Positions 53,844 through 61,490 of a stretch of 64,000 bases of DNA are shown here, one piece after another (position 1 is the first letter of the stretch; every line of letters begins with the position of its first letter). Both the position numbers and the translations under genes were made by a program. The notes under the pieces are model-generated. The model ran no database searches. It had not been told where the DNA came from and saw only the letters and a list, made by a program, of their open reading frames with translations. This DNA is from Alphaproteobacteria bacterium (GTDB lineage: Bacteria; Pseudomonadota; Alphaproteobacteria; Caulobacterales; Caulobacteraceae). The DNA lies in NCBI GenBank assembly GCA_018821435.1, contig JAHJME010000029.1:62001-126000 (forward strand). Direction: 5' to 3'.

Positions 53844-53858
53844 GAACAAATACGGAAC
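53844..53858 (-). promoter_or_regulatory. LexA-type (SOS) box upstream of the duplicated-domain gene
   Basis: On the minus strand the sequence is GTTCCGTATTTGTTC, an exact GTTC-N7-GTTC, the LexA site of alphaproteobacteria, with the T-rich spacer end often seen in true sites. It lies in the 127-bp gap between the helicase stop and the start at 53746. Confidence 0.65.
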
Positions 53859-53873
53859 CTGTGGTGGCCGGGA

Positions 53874-56675
53874 TCATGCAGCGGGGGCCAGGAACGCCTC
53901 AACCTGCTCGATCGCCTCGACCAGGGTCACGCGCTGCAACTCGATCCCGGCGGGCAGGCCGCTGAACAGGCGGGTGGGGGCCGCGGCGTCGAGCATCACG
54001 AAGACGCCCTTGTCATCGGCTCTCCGGATCAGCCTTCCGAACGCCTGGGCGATGCGGGCGCGGGCGATGCTGTCGTCATAGGTCTTGTTGCCGAACCGGG
54101 CGCGCCGGGCCTTGTGCAGGATGTCGGGGCGCGGCCAGGGGATGCGGTCGAAGACCAGCAGGCGCAGGCTGCGGCCCGGCACATCGACACCGTCGCGCAC
54201 CGCATCCGTGCCCAGCAGGCAAGCGTCCTGCTCGGCGCGGAAGATGTCGACCAGCGCGCCCACCTCCAGCGGGTCCACGTGCTGGGCGTAGAGGGCCAGG
54301 CCCTTGTCGGCCAGCGGGGCGGCGATCCGCTCGTGCACGGCGCGCAGACGGCGGATGGCGGTGAACAACCCGAGGCCCCCGCCTCCGGCCGCCAGGAACA
54401 GCTCACGCATGGCGGCGGCCACCTGGCGGGCGTCGTCCTTGCTGACGTCGGTGACCACCAGAGCCCGGGCGTTGGCGGCGTAGTCGAAGGGCGAGTCCAG
54501 CTTCAGCGTCTTCGGTCGCTCGGGCAGGCGCGCGGCGCCGGTGCGCATCTCGGCCAGGGCGAAGGGGTCGTCGAGGGTGGGATCGGCCAGGGTGGCGGAG
54601 GTGACCAGCACGCCGTGCGCCGGGGTGATCACGGTGTTGGTCAGGGGCTCGGTGGGGTCGACCCAGTGGCGGCGGCAGGCGGCGTCGACGGCGCGGCCAT
54701 ACATTATCGTGGCTTCGAACCAGTCGACGAAGTCGGGGTCGTCCTCAGCGTCCTCGTCGATGGCGCGGAGCATGGAGCGCCAGGCGGGCAGCTGCATCCT
54801 CGCCCTGCGGTCGAGTCCTCGCAGGGCGCCCTCTATGCGTGCACGCTCGGAGCCTGAGAGGGTCTCGGCGTCGGCGTCCAGGACGTCCTCCAGGGCGCGG
54901 GCCAGGGCCAGCAGCGGGGTCTCCAGGCGGCCCAGGGCGGCGGCGGCCTCGCGGGCGGTGGCGCGGACCAGGTCCGGCGCCGGCCGGGCCGCGCACTCCA
55001 TCCCCACCTCGGACGGCTGGGACCGGGCGCGCAGCTGCTCCAGCACGGCGACCACGAAGTGCTCGATCGGCCCGCTGGGGTTCACCTCGCCGTTGGGCGA
55101 CGCGATGCGGCCGGACCACCCCTCCCCCGGCAGCGCCGACGCCCCCCGGATCGCCTCGTCCAGCGCGGTCCGCGCCTCCTCCCGGTCCCCCAGGATGTCC
55201 AGCAGCCGGGCTTCCAGGCCTCGCCCGCGTCTCCCACGTCCCTCCGGCCCGCGGATCCAGCGGCGCAGCTCGGCCGACTCCGCCCCCGACAGCGCGGCCG
55301 AGAACGCCGAGTCCGCCGCGTCGAACAGGTGGTGGCCCTCGTCGAAGATGATCCGCTTCAGCTGGGTGGTCTCGCCGTCGGCCTTGCTCCCCCGCGCCGC
55401 CCGCGCGCCGTCGAACGCCGCCTGGGTCAGCACCAGGGCATGGTTGGCGATGACGATGTCCGCCCGCCGCGACCCCCGGATCGCCTTCTCCACGAAACAG
55501 GTGCGGTAATGCGCGCAGCCGGCGTGGACGCACTCGCCCCGCCGGTCGACCAGGTTGGCCGCGCTGGCCTGGGCCGCCGGCTGGACCGCGAACAGGGTCG
55601 GCAGCCAGGCCGGAAAATCGCCGCCGGTCATGTCGCCGTCCCGCGACGCCCGCGCCCAGCGCGAGGTCAGGGCCAGGCCCACCAGGTCGGCGCCGCCCAG
55701 CTGGGCGGTGTTCACCTGCTCCTGGAAGTTCAGCAGGCACAGGTAGTTCTCGCGCCCCTTGCGGACCACGGCCTTCACCCGCCGCACCTTCTCGTCCGGA
55801 TAGATGGCCCGGCTCTCGCGCTCGATCTGGCGCTGCAGCGCGCGCGTGTAGGTGGAGACCCAGACCGACGGCCCGTTGGCCTCGGCCCACAGCGAGGCCG
55901 GCGCCAGGTACCCCAGGGTCTTGCCCACCCCGGTGCCGGCCTCGGCCAGCATCATGTTGGGCTCGCCCTCGCGCTCGCGCGGCTGGAAGACGTGGGCGGT
56001 CTCGGCGGCGTAGTCGACCTGGGCGGGACGGATCTCGGTGAGGCCGGCCTGGGTCAGCAGCTGTTGCAGTCGCGCGGCGGCGTCGGCGGCGCTGATCGGC
56101 TTGGAGCCCGGCTCGCCCGGCGGCGCCTCGGCCTCCCACTCGGTCAGCCGCGACCAGACGTCGAGGCCGGACGAGCGGAACATGTTGCCCGTCGGCGCCG
56201 AGCGCAGGGCGCCGATGACGGCCGATCCCCAGGGCCAGCCGGCGCGCGCCAGGGTCTCGGCCACGGCCAGCGCCTCCTCGCGGCTGGGCTGGGGGGTCAG
56301 CGCCAGCTCGGCCAGCAGCGCCTTGACCGCGTCCTGCAGCGTCGAGGCCTGTTGCTCGGGCGTCTTGGGCTCGGGCAGGCCCAGCGCCTGGGCCAGGCCG
56401 GCGGCGGAGGGGGCGGTGAACTGGGCGGGCCGGACGAAGGCGAACAGTTCGAGGGCGTCGAAGATGCGCGGCGTGCGCGGCGGGGCGTGGAGGCCCAGGC
56501 GCCGCGCGGTCATGCCCGCGTGGGCGAGCAGGACCGGGGCGGATTCGAAGAGGTCGCGGGCGTCGGGGGCTCTCAGGGGTTGAGCATCACCGGCGGGGGT
56601 GCAGACGGCGCAACGGGGACCCGGGAGGACGACGAGGGCCGGGGCGAGGGTGATGGAATCGACGGGCGCGGTCAC
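53874..56675 (-). CDS. DinG/XPD-like ATP-dependent DNA helicase (superfamily 2)
   Basis: 933 residues. Walker A AEAGTGVGKT at about residue 248, DEAH-type box DEGHH near 445, motif VI QAFGRLIRR near 880. Between Walker A and the DEAH box lie four cysteines (YLCLL, GECVHAGC, YRTCF) in the arrangement that binds the 4Fe-4S cluster of XPD/DinG helicases. The first 230 residues are an additional domain, possibly exonuclease-derived but without visible catalytic residues. Such enzymes unwind damaged DNA, R-loops or G-quadruplexes from 5' to 3'. Start is GTG 56675; a LexA-type box sits 28-42 nt upstream, as for E. coli dinG. Confidence 0.87.
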   Translation of the reverse strand: MTAPVDSITLAPALVVLPGPRCAVCTPAGDAQPLRAPDARDLFESAPVLLAHAGMTARRLGLHAPPRTPRIFDALELFAFVRPAQFTAPSAAGLAQALGLPEPKTPEQQASTLQDAVKALLAELALTPQPSREEALAVAETLARAGWPWGSAVIGALRSAPTGNMFRSSGLDVWSRLTEWEAEAPPGEPGSKPISAADAAARLQQLLTQAGLTEIRPAQVDYAAETAHVFQPREREGEPNMMLAEAGTGVGKTLGYLAPASLWAEANGPSVWVSTYTRALQRQIERESRAIYPDEKVRRVKAVVRKGRENYLCLLNFQEQVNTAQLGGADLVGLALTSRWARASRDGDMTGGDFPAWLPTLFAVQPAAQASAANLVDRRGECVHAGCAHYRTCFVEKAIRGSRRADIVIANHALVLTQAAFDGARAARGSKADGETTQLKRIIFDEGHHLFDAADSAFSAALSGAESAELRRWIRGPEGRGRRGRGLEARLLDILGDREEARTALDEAIRGASALPGEGWSGRIASPNGEVNPSGPIEHFVVAVLEQLRARSQPSEVGMECAARPAPDLVRATAREAAAALGRLETPLLALARALEDVLDADAETLSGSERARIEGALRGLDRRARMQLPAWRSMLRAIDEDAEDDPDFVDWFEATIMYGRAVDAACRRHWVDPTEPLTNTVITPAHGVLVTSATLADPTLDDPFALAEMRTGAARLPERPKTLKLDSPFDYAANARALVVTDVSKDDARQVAAAMRELFLAAGGGGLGLFTAIRRLRAVHERIAAPLADKGLALYAQHVDPLEVGALVDIFRAEQDACLLGTDAVRDGVDVPGRSLRLLVFDRIPWPRPDILHKARRARFGNKTYDDSIARARIAQAFGRLIRRADDKGVFVMLDAAAPTRLFSGLPAGIELQRVTLVEAIEQVEAFLAPAA

Positions 56676-56702
56676 CGTGGGAGGGTACTGCGGAGGGGTG
56701 GT

Positions 56703-56717
56703 GAACGGAAGGGGAAC
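56703..56717 (-). promoter_or_regulatory. LexA-type (SOS) box upstream of the helicase
   Basis: Minus strand GTTCCCCTTCCGTTC, exact GTTC-N7-GTTC, 28 nt before the helicase start codon, a place where a repressor would block transcription. Confidence 0.6.
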
Positions 56718-56853
56718 TGGGGGTGGAGGAGATGTTGCTCGGTCCGAAACAGGTTATGGCTTCAGCCGGAGCAGTCTGGGGGCCGAATTGCGGACCTGAT
56801 CGGCAGCTCGGTTTACCGTCACGGACGCGCGCAGAATCCCCAGGGTAAGAAAC

Positions 56854-58017
56854 ATGACCGGTTGCCTATACATTAGCCCTCCACGCGATCCGAACCTTCA
56901 AGACGTAAGAGTAATTTCAACAATATTTGCAGACACCAGAGTCACGATAAAAGGCCTATCTGACGACGCCGAACTAATCGTTCCTGCAAACATATTGCCC
57001 CAGAAATCAGATACAATATCCAACGCAAGAGTAATTCGGAAATTGAATATATATGGCGATCTTGCAATTGCTTTAGCCGGCCCAATCGGACCAATTGAGA
57101 CAGTCCTGACATCTATACCAGACATTATGCCAGAACTATTGATGTCCAAACGCCCCATGCGCGTACTTGGCGATAAGGTAAATATGTTGAACGATACCTT
57201 ATTGCCCACAGATCACGTCCACATGATTGCGTGTATGCCATCACCTAAACAAGGCCCAAATATTATCAACTTTGTGTCGAGATTTGATTCAGAGTATATT
57301 GGAAAATTAGGTAGATGCGCGTCCATCGGAACTGGACGGCACGATCTAATCAATATTTGCAAAAATTACACAGGAAATCTTGAAGATGACGACAATGTAA
57401 CTCGCGCGAAAATTCTTGCTGGCACGATTAACGGCGTTCAACTCGCCAAGGAACTCGTTGGTGACAAGACCAACCATTGGGGAGGATACGTCGAGTGGGC
57501 GCACTGGGACGGCGATATACAAAAATGGTCTAGAGGACCATCATCGGCGCATCTGTTTTTCTATATTGAAGAAGTGCCTGGAGGTTATACCGCAATACCA
57601 GCTCCTCGGATTCTTCTTTATGCGAAAGAAGAAACTCATTCACGAATTCTCGCAGCCGCTATTGATAATGAAGTGTCTATTGTGAGAAATTACTACTTGG
57701 ACAGCATAACAGATCCACATCCAGCAAAATATGAGGCTTCGCCGCTCAATTTTTGGAGATTGCTTCGCCCGGAGACGATAACCATAACCCTCATAGGTCG
57801 ACGAAGAGATGGAACATTTGATTATGCTCCCCGCGTCATTCTAACGAACAATCCCGAAGACATTCTTGATATTGAGTTCTCGGACAATATTATTAGGTGG
57901 AAAATTAGAGACTCTGATATTGATAATCTGGCTTCAGAATTTATCGAATTGCACGGCATGGAGTACATTCCTCAATACCCGAAGCCCGAGACGAAAATTA
58001 ATATCATATACAAATAG
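56854..58017 (+). CDS. AT-rich orphan gene; protein with proteasome/HslV-like (Ntn-hydrolase fold) pattern
   Basis: 387 residues, no signal peptide or membrane helix. Base composition is strikingly low in GC (codons dominated by A/T at the third position: ATA, AAT, AGA) against a high-GC genome, which indicates recent transfer. The pattern STIFADTRVTI (22-32), NARVIRKLNIYGDLAIALAG (57-76) and CASIGTG (155-161) parallels HslV VVADGRVTL, NARKVRRL...GFAG and AIGSG. The residue at the Thr1 position would be Arg19 with an 18-residue leader, so catalysis of the usual type is unlikely. AGGGTAAG precedes the ATG. The fold call is tentative; the C-terminal 200 residues are unrecognised. Confidence 0.6.
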   Translation: MTGCLYISPPRDPNLQDVRVISTIFADTRVTIKGLSDDAELIVPANILPQKSDTISNARVIRKLNIYGDLAIALAGPIGPIETVLTSIPDIMPELLMSKRPMRVLGDKVNMLNDTLLPTDHVHMIACMPSPKQGPNIINFVSRFDSEYIGKLGRCASIGTGRHDLINICKNYTGNLEDDDNVTRAKILAGTINGVQLAKELVGDKTNHWGGYVEWAHWDGDIQKWSRGPSSAHLFFYIEEVPGGYTAIPAPRILLYAKEETHSRILAAAIDNEVSIVRNYYLDSITDPHPAKYEASPLNFWRLLRPETITITLIGRRRDGTFDYAPRVILTNNPEDILDIEFSDNIIRWKIRDSDIDNLASEFIELHGMEYIPQYPKPETKINIIYK

Positions 58018-58170
58018 CATATTTTTACTGCGGTCTAGGTGCCTGTGGCACATGGCGAAGCGCTTGGCTTACCGCGGCGACATGAATTCTATACTCAGGA
58101 TCCCAATATATAATTCAGTCATGACCCCAAGCTTGCTTCACCCCTCGGACGCTTCAAGGACGAGAGGCGG

Positions 58171-58412
58171 TTTCGGGGACACAATACCTCTCCCCACGCT
58201 GCTGCTGCCGCCGGCAATTTCAGAGCAGGTCGCGCCGCCGATATTCAAGGCCTCATTGAATAGAAGTCCTGGCGCTGAGCGTGCCCCACCGCCCGGACGC
58301 CTCCGCCGACACGAGCCACAGGCGGTCGCGCTGGCGCGCGATCCTTGACCCGCCCGGCCGGCGGCGCGTGTTGGCTGCCGTGGACTTAAAGCGGGGTGCG
58401 CGCCGGGGGCGC
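58171..58412. repeat. Direct repeat, left copy (about 240 bp)
   Basis: Aligns with 60415-60651 over its whole length with small gaps; by eye about 85 percent identical. Shared blocks include GGGGACAC(A/G)ATACCT, CAGAGCAGGTCGCGCC, GCGCTGAGCGTGCCCCACCG, GCGGTCGCGCTGGCGCGCGA and GGCTGCCGTGGACTTAA. The 58018-58515 gap holds this repeat and otherwise nothing I can identify. Small minus-strand frames inside both copies (shared SRIARQRDRL and GRWGTLSARTS) are noted but not called genes. Confidence 0.75.
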
Positions 58413-58515
58413 TGACTGTTGCCCCTACTCCCGCTAAGCGGCGTAGCCAGCAACAAGACAATACCCCTTTGAAACATAGCGCTTAAGCCTCAATATCTAC
58501 CTGGGGGTGCAAAAT

Positions 58516-60372
58516 ATGAGAACACCATTCATCTGGCGCAGGGTCGCCGTAGCGTTGCCGGCCCCAGCAGCGCCCAGCCACGCAGGCGAACCCGATCAGC
58601 TCGTCGCCGCCAAGATCGTCGGCGAATGGCTGGCGGTCATTCTGAAGATACTGGCGTCGCTGGCCGGGATTCTGATCGCCTTCGTTCTCGGCTGGCTGAC
58701 CATCGACATGTTCACCTATCGAGGACTGGTCGTCGAACCGTTCTCGGTGCCGGAGGACTTCGCGAAAAAGGGGCTTAATGGCGAGGCGGTGGCGTCAGAG
58801 GTTCTCGACCGCCTGGCCGTCATGCAAGCGAAGTCGGACTCGCTCCGCGCTGCGAGTAGCTACACGAACGATTGGGGGGATCGCATCAAGGTCGAGATCC
58901 CGCAAACGGGTGTGTCGATCGGAGAATTGCAACGGTTTCTACGGCAGTTGTCAGGCAACGGCACGCGCATCAGCGGCATCGTCTATTTGGACGGCGACAA
59001 GATCCACGTGACGGCGCGCGCCGGCTCAGCGCCCTCGCGGCCTGTCGAGGTAAGAACATTCAGCGAGTGGCCGCAACTGATGCAGGCCGCCGCAGAAGGC
59101 GTTTACAACGACACCCAACCCTACCGATACGGTGTCTACCTTCGTCGCGAAGAGCGTCGAGAGGAGGCGAAGAAAGTCTTCCGAGACCTGTCACGCGCCT
59201 TGGACGGGCGAGAGGCCGCTTGGGGTTTTCGAGGATTGGGACTGATCGCCGAGGATGAAAATGAGCCCGAACTTGCAAGATCGTACTACAGCGAAGCTCT
59301 GCCCCTGACAGACAATAAAGCCGCGTTGCACTACTCTATCGCTCTGCTAGACGAGTACGTCGGACACTCCGCAGACAGCCTCACTTACTATGAGAACGTT
59401 TTCAAGCTTACAAAGTCCAAACCAGCGGACGTCGCCAAGTCTGCACACGCAAGAATGCGTCTGCGAAGCCAAATGGGCATCGCCCAGTTCAAGGCAAATT
59501 TCCGGGAAACCGTTCGCATCGCGAGTGAAGACGCAAAGCTACGAGGCTACGGTCAGCTCAAGGTTTCAGGGTGGCGACAGGCCGGAAATGCCGCGCTTGG
59601 CCACGATATCTCTGAATCAAACCGCCTGCTCGCAGGAACCGATGGCCGACGTCTCGGCGAGACCTACCTCCGCAACACCTATGTGGGTCTCTCTGCAGAA
59701 CTGAGTGGGGAGTACCCCAAGGCGGTCGCCGGATACGAGTCCGCGATGCGCGAAGCCGACCTTTTACCTTGGTCGAAGACCCGCGCAGCAGTCCAAACGT
59801 CGCCTGGCTACGCAAGAGCGTTGGCCCTGTCAGGGCGCTTTGCCGAGGCAAATATTTTAGCGGGCGGGATGCCGACCGATTGCTATCCCTGTAACGTCGC
59901 TCGGGCTGACGTTTACGCGTTGCAAAAGGATTGGAAGAGCGCCGACAGCAGATACCAGCTCGCCATAAAACAAGCGCCCGGCCTACCTTTGGCTTACATG
60001 GGCCTGGCTCGGAGTTATCTCGCCAGAGGCCGCGAGCAGGCAGCGTTGGGCGAGTTGAAGAGAGCCAGACGGGCCGGCCCAAATTGGGCGGACCCGCTCG
60101 AACTGGAAGGCGAAATTTTGCTCCGCCGGGGTGATGCGCACGGGGCCCTAACGAAATTTCGCGCCGCGGACACCCTCGCGCCGAAGTGGGCGCGCAATCG
60201 GATGATGACTGGGATAGCGTTGGCGCGCCTAGGCGAAGGCGTCGCCGCCCGCGCGATGTGGTCATCCGCGTTGGACGTCACCCCGACCCCTAGCGAACGG
60301 GCATGGCTGGAGGGCGCGCTCAAAGCAAACGCCAACCCTCAAGTCCCGCAACTCGCACCCATCCGCTCCTAG
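58516..60372 (+). CDS. Membrane-anchored TPR protein of unknown function
   Basis: 618 residues from ATG 58516 (GTG at 58507 is the alternative; GGGGGTG precedes). One membrane helix at about residues 37-62 (WLAVILKILASLAGILIAFV), then a conserved-looking block (VEPFSVPEDFAKKGLNGEAV, GDRIKVEIPQTGVSIGELQR) of about 150 residues, then 8-10 TPR-like helical pairs (PLAYMGLARSYLARGREQAA, ADPLELEGEILLRRGDAHGA). GC content is lower than in the core genes. It is bracketed by the two copies of a 240-bp direct repeat, so it may be a mobile or recently acquired cassette. Topology suggests TPRs in the periplasm or cytosol; not decidable here. Confidence 0.72.
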   Translation: MRTPFIWRRVAVALPAPAAPSHAGEPDQLVAAKIVGEWLAVILKILASLAGILIAFVLGWLTIDMFTYRGLVVEPFSVPEDFAKKGLNGEAVASEVLDRLAVMQAKSDSLRAASSYTNDWGDRIKVEIPQTGVSIGELQRFLRQLSGNGTRISGIVYLDGDKIHVTARAGSAPSRPVEVRTFSEWPQLMQAAAEGVYNDTQPYRYGVYLRREERREEAKKVFRDLSRALDGREAAWGFRGLGLIAEDENEPELARSYYSEALPLTDNKAALHYSIALLDEYVGHSADSLTYYENVFKLTKSKPADVAKSAHARMRLRSQMGIAQFKANFRETVRIASEDAKLRGYGQLKVSGWRQAGNAALGHDISESNRLLAGTDGRRLGETYLRNTYVGLSAELSGEYPKAVAGYESAMREADLLPWSKTRAAVQTSPGYARALALSGRFAEANILAGGMPTDCYPCNVARADVYALQKDWKSADSRYQLAIKQAPGLPLAYMGLARSYLARGREQAALGELKRARRAGPNWADPLELEGEILLRRGDAHGALTKFRAADTLAPKWARNRMMTGIALARLGEGVAARAMWSSALDVTPTPSERAWLEGALKANANPQVPQLAPIRS

Positions 60373-60414
60373 CTGTCGCCCACTCAGTTCCGGTCGCGAT
60401 GGGGTTTAGCGAGG

Positions 60415-60651
60415 TTTAGGGGACACGATACCTATCCCCACGCTGTTGCTGCTGCCGGCAATGTCAGAGCAGGTCGCGCCACCGATATTCAAAGCCTCGT
60501 TGGGAAGTCCGGGCGCTGAGCGTGCCCCACCGCCCGACCGCCTCAAGGACAAACCGCAGGCGGTCGCGCTGGCGCGCGATCCTTGACCCGTCCGGCCGGC
60601 GGCGCTTGTGGGCTGCCGTGGACTTAAGGCGGGTTACGCGCCCGGGGGCGC
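60415..60651. repeat. Direct repeat, right copy (about 240 bp)
   Basis: Partner of 58171-58412 in the same orientation, lying 43 nt after the TPR gene stop. The outer end GGGGACACGATACCTATCCC resembles sequences I associate with ends of IS200/RAYT-type elements, but no transposase is present in the window. Confidence 0.75.
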
Positions 60652-60675
60652 GTAGCGGGTACGCCACTTCGCTTT

Positions 60676-60870
60676 AACCTCCCCCATCGCGGCAGCGATG
60701 GCGGGAGGGGGACCGCTCGCCGAGCCGCAGGCGGAGAGCGGGGGGTGGAGGGGGCAAGCCTCCTCAACTGGATTCAAGACAGCGCAGTCGATCCGCCGGG
60801 ACTGGGGCTCGCCCCCTCCACCATCGGCTCTTCGGCCGATGGTCCCCCTCCCGCCGCTTTGCGGGGGAGG
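60676..60870. repeat. Cluster of palindromic repeats
   Basis: Successive dyads: CTCCC-CATCGC/GCGATG-GGGAG (60678-60710), CCGCTC/GAGCGG (about 60712-60740), ACCATCGGC/GCCGATGGT (about 60820-60843) and CCTCCCGC/GCGGGGGAGG (about 60846-60870). The outermost CCTCCCCC and GGGGGAGG also pair. The same CCCTCC...GGAGGG theme occurs at 2361, 28607 and 61316. Confidence 0.6.
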
Positions 60871-61285
60871 TAATAGGTTTGCCTCCTCACCCTTGCCGCG
60901 CTGCGCGCTGGTGGAGGCGCCGACGGTCTGGGGCTTAAATTCCATGGACGGGGTTTGCCTGTCGGATCAGACGCTTCGCCTCTGCCCTTCGCTGACGCTG
61001 CGGGCGTTCGTTGCTGCAGTCAGTCCCCCGGACTGACCGCTCGGGCTGGAGCCCGACCGCACCTCACCTCAAGGACCGGCCCGACGGGCCGGCCGCCGCG
61101 CGGCGCGCCAGGGGCGCGTCCTTGGCACGCTTGGTCCGGCAGGCTCGCAATCAACCATGGGATTTGAGGGCGGGTAGCATCCCTGAGGATGCTGGGCTGC
61201 GAGCGCCTTCTGCTAGCGCGGTGCGAGCCCAGCGCCCCCTCCACCACCCACCGGGTCGCTTGCGACCCGGCGCTCTCTTGTCTCG

Positions 61286-61346
61286 CCCGCCTGCGAGGCA
61301 GGCGGGTGGGGTCCCCCTCCCCCGTACGCTGCCGCTACGGGGGAGG
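61286..61346. repeat. Two adjacent hairpins before the SOS boxes
   Basis: CCCGCCTGC/GCAGGCGGG with a 3-nt loop at 61286-61306, and an 11-bp stem CCTCCCCCGTA/TACGGGGGAGG with a 9-nt loop at 61316-61346, followed by TTGAATTTATG. The second may act as a terminator insulating the promoter that follows. Confidence 0.55.
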
Positions 61347-61356
61347 TTGAATTTAT

Positions 61357-61371
61357 GTTCTTCTTTTGTTC
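61357..61371 (+). promoter_or_regulatory. LexA-type box 1 before the HTH gene
   Basis: GTTCTTCTTTTGTTC, exact GTTC-N7-GTTC with the T-rich spacer of strong alphaproteobacterial SOS boxes. It directly abuts a -35-like TTGACA at 61372-61377. Confidence 0.72.
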
Positions 61372-61398
61372 TTGACATTCGCGCGCGTTTTTGCGAGG

Positions 61399-61413
61399 GT
61401 TCAGGTGGGGTTC
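61399..61413 (+). promoter_or_regulatory. LexA-type box 2 before the HTH gene
   Basis: GTTCAGGTGGGGTTC, a second exact GTTC-N7-GTTC, 42 bp (four helical turns) downstream of box 1 and on the other side of the -35-like TTGACA. The downstream start codon is 78 bp further on. Confidence 0.6.
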
Positions 61414-61490
61414 GGTGTTGCGCCTGCTCGGCTTTGCCGGCGGCGGCCGGGCCCTTTTCCTTTTCAGAGCAGATCCCAGGGAGCGGACCC

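Larger units (their letters stand above)
60373..61490. other. Gene-free stretch of 1.1 kb between the TPR gene and the HTH gene
   Basis: Contains in order: the right direct repeat (60415-60651), a block of palindromes (60676-60870), about 400 bp of GC-rich sequence with short inverted repeats and no convincing coding frame, a second hairpin pair (61286-61346) and two LexA-type boxes (61357-61413). Long frames do cross it, but they have no ribosome site, no domain and a composition like the repeats. Confidence 0.6.

Noticed and set aside
58253-58477. Minus-strand frame inside the left direct repeat (and its partner at 60464-60667)
   Set aside because: The shared SRIARQRDRL and GRWGTLSARTS strings follow from the DNA repeat itself. 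No ribosome site; the rest diverges freely, so I keep it as a property of the repeat rather than a gene.
61011-61490. N-terminal extension of the HTH gene frame
   Set aside because: The open frame reaches back to 61011, but it runs through hairpins and the LexA boxes, encodes Arg/Pro/Ala-rich low-complexity sequence, and the ATG at 61491 has a good ribosome site.
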